From the NCBI GenBank assembly GCA_030734395.1, contig JAUZTG010000048.1, positions 868,001-932,000 of the forward strand: a stretch of 64,000 bases of DNA, in the 5' to 3' direction. Shown piece after piece: positions 1 to 10,818 of this stretch. The notes beneath the pieces are model-generated. The model worked only from the letters and a program-made list of their open reading frames with translations, was not told the DNA's origin and ran no database searches. The position numbers were made by a program, and so were the translations under genes. This DNA comes from Sarocladium kiliense. Lineage: Eukaryota; Ascomycota; Sordariomycetes; Hypocreales; Sarocladiaceae. How positions within the stretch are numbered: the stretch's first letter is position 1; each line of letters begins with the position of its first letter.

Positions 1-275
1 GCGATATCTCCCCACAATATCAGGACCTCCTGATGAAGTTCCAAGACAACCTACAGGCCTTCATCAGCGCACCAGGGAACATCAGCTTCAAGGAGTGGCG
101 GGCATTCCGGAACCAAACACGTGAAGCGGAAGAGCCAGGGCGGTTCGTAGATGGAGAGATGGTTGAGAGATTCCTGGACCTAGACGAAGGCAAACAAGAG
201 CTGGTTTGTGAAGGACTCGGGCCAGGTGTAGAGGAGATGAGGGACTTGATAGAGGAGTTGAGGAGGTTGCATTGA
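1..275 (+). CDS. C-terminal end of a DDB1/CPSF-A family protein (partial)
   Basis: Only the last 90 codons are inside the window; the frame is open from base 3 to the TGA at 273-275. The translated end contains FVDGEMVERFLDLD followed by a charged helix ending EELRRLH. This matches the C-terminal helical domain of the DDB1 (UV-damaged DNA-binding protein 1) branch of the CPSF-A family, where the human protein has FIDGDLIESFLD and ends in a similar TRIH. Known role of DDB1: WD40 beta-propeller adaptor of CUL4 ubiquitin ligases in nucleotide excision repair and chromatin. The identification as DDB1 rather than another CPSF-A member (Rse1, Cft1) rests on this short tail. No intron is seen in the visible part. 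Confidence 0.75.
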   Translation, partial: DISPQYQDLLMKFQDNLQAFISAPGNISFKEWRAFRNQTREAEEPGRFVDGEMVERFLDLDEGKQELVCEGLGPGVEEMRDLIEELRRLH

Positions 276-789
276 GGCGTTGGATGGTGCATCTCGGCTT
301 ATACAGGAGCACGCTGAGGGGGCATGTTATGAGACGTGATAGCACGACGGCGCACGGTCTAAAAAGTCGGCTGCGAAATGTTAACGATACATGAGTACTT
401 GATGACCCTATTTGGAAACTCTTGAATTCCCATTTTCCATACTTGCAGCTTGCATTGTTTTTCTTTCATCATGCTTGTCTTCTTGAGCATCGTACGGTGA
501 ATTGGAGCTCACCTGGTTGGCTGATCCAGCACGAGCCCCCACAGCGAAGCCACCCACCAATCACCACCCGCCAATTTCCGAGCTCCAGCCAAAACCAATT
601 GGAAGCCTCAGGCACCACGAAAACGCTCTCCCAAAACTTTCGGCAAAGGGCATCATCACATCCTCGGAGCCAATTGCCTCAATCCCACGACCGAAACCAC
701 CCTCCGCGGCGCCGCACCTCCACGAAACCTCCTCCGCCCTCCTCCTTTTCCCGACGCAAAGACACATCCAACATCGAAATCTTTCCACG
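276..789. other. Intergenic: 3' flank of DDB1-like gene and promoter of the Rieske gene
   Basis: Both flanking genes point right. The last 200 bases before the Rieske start are rich in CCACC and CCAAT-like words (for example ccaattg at 595-601 and 670-676). The Rieske reading frame is open upstream to 502, but that extension has no family similarity and is treated as leader. Confidence 0.6.
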
Positions 790-1764
790 ATGGCGCCCCT
801 TGCGACCGCGTCCCGCCTCGCTCTGCGCTCTGCGGCGAGCGTCAAGACTCCGGCTGTGCGGGCCCTGAGCTCGACGGCTGTTCGTGGTGGTGATGCCTCT
901 GCTTCTTCGTCCTACACTAGCCCTTTCAAGGGTACTGAGCAGAAGGGCAACAAGATTCCAGACTTTGGAAAGTACATGCGTGGTAGCGAGGGTCCCAACA
1001 AGGTGTTCCAGTACTTCATGGTCGGTACCATGGGTGCTCTGACTGCTGCTGGTGCGAAGAGCACTGTCCAAGGTGGGTGCTATCCTTGAAGTGACGGGAA
1101 CGGTGTCGATACGAAATGATGGAGGAAACACCGGAAGTTGTCAATTGGGTCTTTCTGAGCTGGAGCTGATCGTTGTGCTCCACAGAGTTCCTCGTTAACA
1201 TGTCCGCATCTGCCGATGTCCTGGCTATGGCCAAGGTCGAGGTCGACCTCAACGCCATCCCAGAGGGCAAGAACGTATGTTGCACTACCCTCATCCGAGC
1301 TTGATGATTCGAAGCGAGTGATGGACTGACACGCGATACAGGTCATCATCAAGTGGCGAGGCAAGCCCGTCTTCATCCGCCACCGCACCCAGAGCGAGAT
1401 CGACCAGGCGAACAAGGTCAACGTTGCCTCTCTCCGTGATCCTCAGGCCGATGAGGAGCGCGTCAAGCAGCCCGAATGGCTGGTCATGCTGGGTATGCAA
1501 CCCCCGAGTCGCACATGACACTGAGATGTGTCCCTTATGGATTTGGTCATTTGATTCAGTAACTGACTTCTGTTGACTGTAGGTGTCTGCACTCACCTGG
1601 GTTGTGTCCCAATCGGCGAGGCCGGCGACTTCGGCGGCTGGTTCTGCCCCTGCCACGGTTCTCACTACGACATCTCCGGCCGGATAAGAAAGGGACCGGC
1701 CCCTCTCAACCTCGAGATCCCCGAGTACGACTTCCCCGAGGAGGGCAAGCTTATCATCGGTTAA
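790..1764 (+). CDS. RIP1: Rieske iron-sulfur subunit of the cytochrome bc1 complex
   Basis: Exons 790-1072, 1186-1274, 1342-1492 and 1583-1764 join to a 234-residue protein, the usual length for fungal ubiquinol-cytochrome c reductase Rieske protein. It carries one [2Fe-2S] cluster and passes electrons from ubiquinol to cytochrome c1 in the mitochondrial inner membrane. The N terminus is rich in Ala, Arg and Ser without acidic residues, as in a mitochondrial presequence. A single hydrophobic anchor follows (VFQYFMVGTMGALTAAGA). The cluster boxes are CTHLGC (ligands C177 and H179) and CPCHGSH (C196 and H199), with C182 and C198 as the expected disulfide pair. All three introns have GT/AG ends and keep phase. 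The start at 790 is preferred over the in-frame upstream codons because the presequence begins there. Confidence 0.96.
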
Positions 1765-2346
1765 AGCAAACATATCGCGAGGAGAGCGGAACCACTTAAG
1801 CCATTGGGCAGGAACGAGCCTACGGAGGGAAGATGGAAGAACGAACTATTCAAAGCTGCGGGTCGCTCGATGGTGTACGAATAAAGCCGGGCACAAGTCC
1901 CATGAAGATATAGATGTTGGAGAGTAGGAGGAGGACGATGGTAGGAGAGAGATGATTGGGCGGGCATTGCCAGTATCTCTGGAGCTGTTATTTCCTTTAG
2001 ACGTCGGGGCCTTTTACCTTTTGTACAAACACGATACGGAAAACGTCCTAGAATACCTTCCTTTGCCTTTGAACCCTAGTGTATACTGTTGAGCTGAAGA
2101 CATGACAGTTGTCTCTGTGGAGCGTTTCCCAGCTTTCGACCACGTATATCGAGTATGATGACGCTACCTACTCTCGAGCTCAATATTCGGTATTGTATGC
2201 ATTTACACGGGTCACCTCCACTGTCGAAGACTCTGCTTTTGGCTTTTCAATAAGAACTTTAGGGAGTGAACCCAGGTTTTACTCGTTCATCCTCTATTTC
2301 CCATCGATCTATCTTCCGCTTTTACATCATCCTTTCCAACCACCCT
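1765..2346. other. Intergenic between convergent genes
   Basis: The 3' flanks of the Rieske gene (+) and TCP1 (-) meet here. I see no ORF, repeat or RNA gene that I can support. Confidence 0.6.
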
Positions 2347-4196
2347 TTAGTGCCCGTGACCATCATCCGCCGGCGCCTCAGGGTCAAGCTTGATGAGGGT
2401 ATCAATCCGCATGATGCTAATGCACGCCTCAACAGCTGACTTGAGCTGCCTGACCTTGCTCATGCTCGGCTCCAAGACACCAAGCTTGATCTCATCAACA
2501 ACCTTGCCGCGCGAGAGATCAAGACCGTAGTTCTTGTAGTTCTTCTTGCGAGCGATCGTCTTCTCATCCTCACTGCCGTCACCTTCCTGAGTGCGCTGGG
2601 AGAGTGCGTGCCGCGACCGCAGCTGTGCGACGAGCTCGGTGGCGTCCTTTGCGGCGTTGACAGCGAGGGTCTTAGGAATGATGAGGAGGGACTGGGCGAA
2701 TTCGCCAATGGCCAGTTGTTCACGGGAGCCGACAGTGCCCGCGAATTCCTCAAGGTAGATGTGCAGGGCGGTCTCGACGGCGCCGCCACCAGGGACAATG
2801 CTACCGCTCTCAAGGGTACGCTTGACGGCACAGAGGGAGTCGTGGACGGACCGCTCCATCTCATCGAGGGAGAAGTCGTTCGGACCGCGGAGGATGATGG
2901 AGGCAGAGGAGTGAACCTTGGTGCCCTTGACCAGGATGAGCTCATCGTCGGAGATACGCTCCTGAACAACCTCGTCGGCAGTGCCAAGGTATGAGGCCTC
3001 AAACCTCTCATCGCCGTTGAGATCTGACAGGGTGCTGAGAAGAGTGCCACCGGTGGCCTTTGCGATACGCCGAAGATCCTCCTTCTTACATCTCCTGACA
3101 CCCATGCAACCACGCTCGACGAGCATCTTAAGAACAAGGTCATCAATACCCTTGGTTGTGAGAATGACGTTGGCGCCGGCCTTCAGGATGAGCTCGACCC
3201 TCTCGAGAACCATGCCAGACTCGCGGGCGCGGATCTGCTCGAGCTGTTGTGGGTCGTCGACAGTGATCTGGACGCCTAGCTTCATGCGCTCCTTTTGGAG
3301 GTTCATGTCGAGGATGGCGATCTTCGCGTCGGCGATGTGAGTAGGCATAGCTTGCGAGGCGACTGTGCAGTTGAGTGCGTAGCCCTTGACAAGGAGAGAC
3401 TCGAGGGTGCTCTTGCCGTGAGCCTTGAGGATGTTGACTGCCTTAACGGGGTACTTGATCTCGTTTCTGGGGTTGGTGGTCTTGACGGCCTGCATGGCAT
3501 CGACCACCATGTTGGAGAAGAATTCGGAGTCGGCGCCGATGATCTTGCTCGACATGGAGGTCTTGGCGATGTTGATGAGGGACTCGCGACCGAGGTTTTC
3601 GACCTTGACGCTGACGTTGTCATTGAGGAACTTGACAGCTTCCCGGAGTGCAAGACGGTAGCCTGTGATGATGGTGGTAGGGTGAATGCGGTTCTTCATG
3701 AGCTCATTGCCGCGTCGAAGCAGCTCTGCGGCGATGAGGACAACGGAGGTGGTACCATCACCGACCTCCTTATCTTGCTGTTGGGCGAGGTCGACAAGAA
3801 TCTTGCCAGCGGCATCCTCGACATCGAGGAGACTGAGAATGGTGGCACCATCGTTGGTTACGGTGACATCCTAAGTCTGGTGTTAGTTTATTGAAGGAAG
3901 GGGACGGATTATTCGGTCGTAAGCTCGCGGGGAGGGAGACGTACACCGATATCGTCGACCATCATCTTGTCGAGGCCACTAGGGCCGAAGGAGCTCTTGA
4001 CGACATTTGCGATCGCTTGCGTGGCCAGCACTAGAGTAAAACATTGTCAGATTTTGCTGTCCTGCTAGATGGAAGCCCTGCATCAGCAGCAAGAAGGCGT
4101 TTGCGCACCATTCTGATCCCGAATGTCTGATCCTGAGATCTTCTGGCCTCCAAGGAAAAGGGTGCCGTTGCGGGGCTGCTCGAACATGGACGCCAT
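2347..4196 (-). CDS. TCP1: T-complex protein 1 subunit alpha (CCT1)
   Basis: Transcribed leftward: exons 4109-4196, 3945-4030 and 2347-3870 join to 565 residues, close to yeast Tcp1 (about 559). It is one of the eight subunits of the cytosolic CCT/TRiC chaperonin that folds actin and tubulin. The N terminus MASMFEQPRNGTLFLGGQKI is the alpha-subunit signature. Exon 2 encodes VLATQAIANVVKSSFGPSGL, and exon 3 opens with DVTVTNDGATIL, part of the ATP-binding equatorial domain. GGGAVE and DAGVI-type ATPase elements follow near the C terminus. The protein ends in DDGHGH, like the DPHDH end of yeast Tcp1. Donor GTGCGC (intron 1) and GTACGT (intron 2) are followed by in-phase AG acceptors. Start at 4196 is chosen because alignment with the family begins there. 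Confidence 0.97.
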
Positions 4197-5258
4197 GGCA
4201 GGCGCGTGAGCTTTGTCGTGTTCGTAAAGGGTTACGGGGGAGAAGAATGTCTTGACAGCGATGGGATGTGTTGCTGTTGAGGCTGGTTGAGAGGCTGCCT
4301 TCGGAGGAGGTTCGTGGTGGTAGCTTAGTAGAGCTGGATATGCACACACACACAGAGTTGACTGCCTGCACACACCACCTGCCCCTCGATGATTTGTCGT
4401 TGCTACTTTTTTTTGGTAGGAGCAGGGGCAGGCAGGGACCGGCGTCGGGGCGGGGGATCTTCCAGCTCCGGGCCAGCGTCGCCCTGCTTCTACAGGCAAC
4501 CATGGGAGCTCTACTTGCAGCCGGCCTGACAGTGGGCGACCACCACCTGCAGCAGCCAAGCTTGGCCTTAATCAGGTACCCTGCAACCCGCCTGTAGCGC
4601 AGCTCTCGGCGGTTGGCCACGGCTCTATCAGTGGCGATAACGGTGCAAGGGAGGGCCGCCAGAATTAGTGAGACGTGCACTCACCCAGACACCGCACTCT
4701 TGTGTAGCTATTATTTCTTTCACCCCCTCGGCCACCAACTGAGGGGCACCTTCGCACCCTGACCCTGACGCTTGTCCCGCCACCAAACGCTCCGACCGCG
4801 GGGCAGTGGCCAAAAAAGAAGGAAAGATTGAAACAAAAGATAAGTCCACCAGAGTTGGGCTTCCAGACCACCGCACACCGCACCATTGTCTCCGTCAACC
4901 CCTCCTGGCCTGACTCCTGCCACCCTCACCCGTCCTCTGCGGCAATCTCTTCTTTGAATTTGATCCCAAGTCTGCCTTGATCCCGCAGACCAAACGCCCC
5001 AATCGCCATCGCCAGGCAGTGTTCGTTACCCCTCCCTACTATTAGGTATCGTAGGGTCAGGCGCGTGCGCACTACACACCTTCAGGCGCACAATTGTTGA
5101 CTCACCCCCGCCCGACCTGGCTGCGAGGTCACACCGAGGCATCGGGAAAAGAACATATACAAGGAAGGCGATTGACTGGTCTTGTGCTGCCGAGTAAGGA
5201 GAAACTTGTGATCAACTTTCAACCTTACGCCCAATCTGAGAGTGAACCTGTCGTTGAC
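4197..5258. other. Intergenic: divergent promoters of TCP1 and ProRS
   Basis: About 1.06 kb between two divergently transcribed housekeeping genes. It holds a short CA run near 4343 and a T-run near 4407. The 160 bases before the ProRS start stay open in its frame but look like leader, not protein. No other gene is supported. Confidence 0.6.
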
Positions 5259-7020
5259 ATGGCCGACACAACTGAGCAGCCCAAGCCTGAGGCCCAGGCC
5301 CAGGCGCCAGCCGAGCCCTCAAAGAGCGCCCTGAAGAAGGCTGAGAAGCAGGCTAAGATGGCTGCGGACAAGGCTGCCAAAGCTGCGAAGAATGCCAGTC
5401 TCCCGGTTGGCCAGGGCAAGAAGTCTGATACCGATATTGTGGGCATTACCATTCCCAAGGCTGAGAACTTCTCTGCATGGTATCAGGAGGTTGTCCTCAA
5501 AGCTCAGATGGTCGAGTACTACACTGAGATTTCGGGTTTCTTCGTCCTGCGACCCATGACCATGCACATCTGGAGCACCATCCGGAAATGGTTCTCAGGA
5601 CACATTGAGGATCTGGGTGTGGAGGAGGCCAGCTTCCCTCTTTTCCTGTCATCTAAGTCACTGGAGAAGGAGAAGGACCACGTCGAGGGTTTCGCCCCCG
5701 AATTGGCCTGGGTTACCAAGGCGTGAGTGTTCCTTAACCACACCAGGCACCGCAGGTCAATGCTAACAGGCTTTCAGTGGTGATAAGGATCTCGAGGTCC
5801 CCGTTGCGATTCGACCGACTTCCGAGGCTGTCATGTACCCATACTACGCGAAATGGATTCGCAGCCACCGCGACCTTCCCCTTCGACTGAACCAATGGAA
5901 CTCCGTTGTCCGCTGGGAGGCCAAGCAAACGACACCCTTCCTCCGAACCCGAGAATTCCTCTGGCAAGAGGGTCACACTGCACATCTGACAAAGGAGCTG
6001 GCTGGAAAGGAGGTTCTTGAAATCCTTGAGCTTTACGCTGGAGTCTACGAGGAGCTTCTGGCTGTGCCCGTCGTTCGGGGCCGCAAGACCGAGAACGAGA
6101 AGTTCGCAGGTTGCGACTACACAACCACTGTTGAGGGATACATTCCATCCAATGGACGTGGTATCCAGGGTGCGACCTCCCACTGCCTTGGACAGAACTT
6201 CAGCAAGATGTTCGACATCACTGTTGAGGACCCGGCCAACAAGGGCCAGAAGATTCACGTCTGGCAGAACAGCTGGGGTCTCTCTACCCGTGTCATTGGT
6301 GTCATGGTCATGATCCACGGCGACGATAAGGGTCTTGTTCTCCCTCCCCGCGTTGCAAAGACCCAGGTTGTTCTCATCCCCGTTGGTATCAACAAGAGCA
6401 CTACCCCCGAGGCTCGAAAGGCTCACGAGGAGAAGATGCAGTCCTTCCGTGCAACACTCAAGAAGGTGGGAGTGCGCTCCGAATCGGATTGGCGCGAGGG
6501 TTATACTCCTGCCTGGAAGTTCAATGACTGGGAGCTCAAGGGAACCCCGCTCCGACTTGAGTTCGGTCCCAAGGATGCTGAGAAGGAGGTTCTTAGCTTC
6601 GCCCGGAGAGATACCGGTGAGAAGGGTACCATTCCTATTGCCGAGCTGGAAACCAAGGTTCCCGAGCTCCTCGAGACCATCCAAAAGGACATGTATACCA
6701 AGGCCGAGAAGTCGTTCCGTGAGCACCGTCTCCAGATCACCAAGTGGGAGGAGGTCATGCCGGCTCTGGATGCGAAGAACGTCCTTCTTATCCCCTTCTG
6801 CGGTGATGGCAAGTGCGAGGATCGCATGAAGGAGCTGACTACCCGCGTCGACGAGCAGCCTGATGTCCCCGAGAGCCAGAAGGCCCCCACCATGGGCATG
6901 AAGAGCTTGTGCATTCCCTTCGAGCAGCCTGAGGGAGTGGTCGCCGGTGAGACTGAGTGCTTGAACCCTGAGTGCCAGCGCAAGGCGCAATTCTGGACCA
7001 TGTTCGGTCGCAGCTACTAG
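5259..7020 (+). CDS. Prolyl-tRNA synthetase, cytosolic type
   Basis: Exons 5259-5722 and 5778-7020 join to 568 residues. The enzyme charges tRNA(Pro) with proline and corresponds to yeast YHR020W. The first 60 residues are an Ala/Lys-rich, probably helical extension (SALKKAEKQAKMAADKAAKA). The catalytic core follows: VAIRPTSEAVMYPYYAKWI, class II motif 2 FLRTREFLWQEGHTA, and motif 3 around RVIGVMVMIHGDDKGLVLPP. The anticodon-binding domain and the eukaryote-type C-terminal extension with paired Cys (CGDGKCEDRM and ECLNPECQRK) follow. The protein ends in Tyr, as eukaryotic and archaeal-type ProRS do. The only intron (donor GTGAGT, 55 bp) splits an Ala codon. The frame is open further upstream to 5094, but the MADTTEQ start fits the family. 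Confidence 0.96.
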
Positions 7021-7251
7021 ATTGGGGAAGTTAACGACTGAAAGACAGCATCTATCATCATGTGTTGAAGGAGTTTGGGGCTGGCTTGGAGTTGGGAGGA
7101 AGCGTGAGGCGCATGGGGCGGGACAACCTCATGTTATGAACGTGTGATAATTAGATGCAGAGGGTGACGAATATGAGAAAATTCTCAACACTGATATCCG
7201 CGTCCATGAGATCTATCTGCCTTGTCATTTGTGCGAGAATTCGATGCGAGA

Positions 7252-8382
7252 TCAGCACCAAGTATACTGCTCCGGAATGATCCAGTCTACATCATCCACA
7301 GACTCCTCGCCAAACCAATTTAAGCTCACAATACTATCCGCTTCCCTGACCACAAACTCAGCCTCGAACCCTTTCTTCCCCTCGACAATCTTCATCACTC
7401 TCTCATCCGGACTCCACATCTGCACCTTCCCACACTCGCTGTCCCTGGCGAACTTCTTCGCCGCCGCCACGATCTTCTCCAACGCATCACCTAGTTCCTC
7501 ATCAGAAACCTTCTCTGGCGCCTCAACCACGAATCTCAAGAAGTAAACGGCGTTGGTGGAGATATCCTTTGAGCGTAGCTTGCGTGACCAGAGGGCCCAG
7601 ATGCGAGAGGAAGGGAGGGTGATGATGGCGCCGTGTATGTCTGCGAGGGGCGTGGAAGGGTAGAGTTGTTTGGCCTTGAGATCTTCGCGGTTGAAGTGCC
7701 AGAGCATGTGTTCCTCATCGGGGATGATGGCACAGGCGGTTCGAGAGGTACCTTGTGGCATGGAAGCGAACCTCTCGCGAAGGAGCTTCTCATCCACCGC
7801 AGTCAGCTCCGCGATGTCGGACTTGGTGATATATCTGACGCCTTCGGGGAGAGAGTAGTCCGTGTTGGCGTCGACCGGGAATTTGAAATGCGTGCTGTCC
7901 ATGGCTTTCCACCCTCGTCTTGCGTAGAACTCCCGGCCAACATCTGAGAAGAGAATGGAGAACAGAGCCTGCTTCTCGCCTTCCTCCTCATTCGCCCGCG
8001 CCTTGAGGGTCTCACCGAGCAGCGCCATCATCTTCCCAGCATATCCCTTTCCTCTCTGATTCTCAGGCGTAAAAACACTGGCCACGCCCTGGGCCAGTAC
8101 ATCCCTCACAGTGCCATCCTTCTCTCGGACAAGTGCTCGCTTGCGTAAAGTGTCACAGCTGGTCAGGAGAGGACGATTATCTGGCTCAGCGTCAGCCTGG
8201 GTGAGGAGCCAACCTTGGAGACCACCATTGCGATTGAGGGGACCTTCAGAGTCGGTCTCGCGGGAGATGTAGGTCTCGAGATCAAGGCCGCCACCCCATT
8301 GGGGCCAGGTGCCTGTGGCGAGGCGGATGCGCTCAGAGGGAGTTGGGTTGGCGAGGGTGAGGACGGGAGCTGATGAGGGCAT
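7252..8382 (-). CDS. LYC1-like GNAT-fold N-acetyltransferase
   Basis: A single-exon gene of 376 residues. The acetyl-CoA loop of the GNAT fold is visible as VFTPENQRGKGYAGKMM (residues about 117-133), matching the Q/RxxGxG/A pattern. The overall layout follows the yeast Lyc1 (lysine N6-acetyltransferase) family: an N-terminal segment, the GNAT core, then a C-terminal half with AIITLPSSRIWALWSRKL. The length is close to Lyc1 (about 390). If the function is conserved it would acetylate free lysine or a similar amine in the cytosol in lysine degradation; the substrate is inferred. It is transcribed convergently with ProRS, 231 bases apart. The ATG at 8382 is the first in frame. Confidence 0.75.
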   Translation of the reverse strand: MPSSAPVLTLANPTPSERIRLATGTWPQWGGGLDLETYISRETDSEGPLNRNGGLQGWLLTQADAEPDNRPLLTSCDTLRKRALVREKDGTVRDVLAQGVASVFTPENQRGKGYAGKMMALLGETLKARANEEEGEKQALFSILFSDVGREFYARRGWKAMDSTHFKFPVDANTDYSLPEGVRYITKSDIAELTAVDEKLLRERFASMPQGTSRTACAIIPDEEHMLWHFNREDLKAKQLYPSTPLADIHGAIITLPSSRIWALWSRKLRSKDISTNAVYFLRFVVEAPEKVSDEELGDALEKIVAAAKKFARDSECGKVQMWSPDERVMKIVEGKKGFEAEFVVREADSIVSLNWFGEESVDDVDWIIPEQYTWC

Positions 8383-9698
8383 GGTGGATGATGTGCGCGG
8401 GGTATAGGACTGAGAAAATGAGGGGATGATGAAGCCTGGTTCAATGGCTTATGTTGGCAGAATTGATCAATGTTTGTAGATGAGTTCGTTTATGCGTTTA
8501 CTGATGAGACTAGTTGAGGCCAAGTGTACAATTGACGGAGTTGCTGAAGATAGTTGTTGGTGTTTTTTGCGGAGTTTCCTCCTTTTGCCGGATGACTCTT
8601 TAGCAACCCCACGTCTTTGTCGTTTGTCGTTGTCGTTGCGCGCGCCCTATCGGTTATGGAGCCAGCCTTATGCTTTACTATACGGTGTCTTCGAATCGCC
8701 AAGAGAGGAGTCGAAAGTCCCCGATACGGTGAACGCCAGGCTGATCTGGAATCCGACGAAACATGCCATTGGTGAATTTGCCATGGATATTCTGCATGTT
8801 CGTTAGTGGAGCTCGTTCAGCCGGGGCTTTGGTCACATTTGCACTGAATATTCGAGTCAATGGTCTTCTTCTTCTGCTAACTCTGTTCTACTTGTAGTTT
8901 TAGCCACTATCTGATCATCATAGAGGGTTTGACTTCACGAGGCTAAGGCGAGCATTTGGTGGAGGCCAACGAAGCATCGACCATGGCGCGGAACAAGCAT
9001 GATGTTGCTCCATTCCCACAAATCACGGTCGTGTTGCCGGCTAGTTAGCAGTGTCATGTTGGAGCAAATCTCTGCATTCTGTTATAGAGTTGCTGATCAA
9101 GTGAACTATGACCTATGAACCAAACAAGCTTCCTCCTCCTCTGCGGCCTTTCAAGGTACGATGCGACGGTGACTAAGGCCAGGTATCGCTTTATGCAACA
9201 TGAGCCGTCAAGGTTATTACATCTTGCATATACAATTTCTTTATTCTCCAATTCGCATAGACATTCTAGACTCGTTCTTGAAAATTCGGAAGCGCCCGGC
9301 TCGGCGGGACATGACAACCCATGATAGATTAACTCAGTGCCGTCCTACCCGGCTATATTAACCACCCTTACCATGTTTGGGCTCTGAAACGGTCTGTTCT
9401 TCCTACTTTAGCTCAGGAACCCTCGTTCCGTCATTCAATATTCTGATCGGCCTCATTGATGGCGGACATCTGCGAGCGCTATTTACTTGTTCGGATGTTT
9501 CAATGTTGGAACCGTTGGAACCGTAGATGAGGAGATGGGATCGAGGCTCGAATACACTTTAGAAGGGTATGCGCAAAGGAAATACATATTGTGCACTGGT
9601 GCCAGTTGCTTTCGAGTCGTTGGAGACTCTGTATCTACTCAAACTTCATTCCTTTGACTTCCAATTCGGCATCTTTATCTTCTGTGACATTGGCAACC
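8383..9698. other. Intergenic, 1.3 kb, no gene recognised
   Basis: Lies between the LYC1-like gene (-) and the Cip1-like gene (+), so it holds both promoters. Reading frames up to about 108 codons occur on both strands but have no recognisable domain, signal peptide or splice logic. Confidence 0.55.
9351..9357 (+). promoter_or_regulatory. Candidate XlnR/Xyr1-type element upstream of the Cip1-like gene
   Basis: The heptamer GGCTATA fits the published GGC(A/T)4 consensus for the xylanase/cellulase activator Xyr1. It lies 348 bp before the ATG. One match of this degeneracy is expected by chance in a promoter of this size, so it is suggestive only. Confidence 0.2.
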
Positions 9699-10818
9699 AT
9701 GCTGCGACCGACCGCTCTTCTTGCCCTGGCGGCTTTCTTTACCGGCTCAGTAGCTCAGATCTCAGATGACTTTGAGGGTGGATGGGATCAGACTAAATGG
9801 AAGACCTATGCCCCAGACTGCAACCAGGGTGGCAGCATCAGCCTTGACACGACAACCGCTCACAGCGGCAAGTCTTCCATGAAGGTCAATGGTGCTGGTG
9901 GCTATTGTGGCCACATCTTCTTCGGTACTACAGCTGTGCCATCTGGTGACGTCTATGTCAGGGCATGGATGTAAGTCCGGTTACAGCTGTATGTATAGGA
10001 AACTAAGTCACTAATAACGATGCAATATACAGCAAAGCCTCCAAGGCCCTCACAGACTCCCATGTAACCTTCATCACCATGCCAGACTCCGGTCTCGGTA
10101 CGAACAAGCACCTCCGTATCGGCGGTCAGAACAGCATCCTCATGTACAACCGCGAATCCGACGACGCGACCCTGCCCGACCTATCTCCTCAAGGCGTCGC
10201 TGCTTCTACCAAGCTTTCCACCGGCGACTTTCAGTGCTTCGAATACCACCTCGGTACCGACGGAACAATTGAGACCTGGCTGAATGGGAACGCCATCAGC
10301 GCTCTGCAGGCTGGACCGAATGCCAACAACCCTAATGGTGCCCAGTGGCAGAGGGCGAACTACAAGCCGAAGGTGTCAGGCATTTACTTCGGGTGGGAGT
10401 CCTATGGCGGAGACACGAACACCTTCTGGTATGACGATGTTGTCATTGGATCTTCACGAGTTGGATGCAGCGGTGGTAGCAATCCTCCTGCTAGCACGTC
10501 TGCTGGGGGGGTATCATCGACCGCTACCTCAAGCGGCAGCGGTCCATCCACGATCATCACGACTACACGTGTCACTTCCTCATCTGCCCTTCCTGTGACC
10601 ACGACCTCTTCAGCTGCAGGACCTACACAGACGTAAGTTAGACCTTTCCTTACTGCCGTGGCGGCCTTGCTATGGTCGAATGTTGAAATAGCTGTGAGAC
10701 TAACAGACCTCGCAGGAAATACGGACAATGTGGCGGAAATGGCTGGGCCGGGGCTACAGCTTGCGTGTCAGGCTCTACGTGCACTAAGCTCAACGATTGG
10801 TACTCGCAGTGCCTGTGA
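9699..10818 (+). CDS. cip1: Cip1-like secreted protein with C-terminal CBM1
   Basis: Exons 9699-9970, 10033-10632 and 10716-10818 join to 324 residues. A signal peptide (about 19 residues, cleavage before QISDDFE) precedes a beta-jelly-roll domain. That domain matches Trichoderma reesei Cip1 in DDFE.GWDQTKW, PDCNQGG, GYCGHIFFGTT and CFEYHLGTDGTIETWLNG. A Ser/Thr-rich linker (about residues 245-290) leads to a family 1 cellulose-binding module, YGQCGGNGWAG...CTKLNDWYSQCL, with its four Cys and flat-face aromatics. Cip1 has a lyase-like fold and is induced with cellulases; its exact substrate is unsettled. The CBM sits on its own third exon. Donors are GTAAGT in both introns. The protein is extracellular and most likely acts on plant cell-wall polysaccharide. 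Confidence 0.93.

Noticed and set aside
502..789. N-terminal extension of the Rieske protein from 502
   Set aside because: Open by chance in a C-rich leader; a presequence-like start at 790 fits the family length.
5734..6990. Long open frame (418 codons) antisense to prolyl-tRNA synthetase
   Set aside because: It mirrors the codon bias of the sense gene, is Leu/Gly-rich, and has no domain. A shadow frame.
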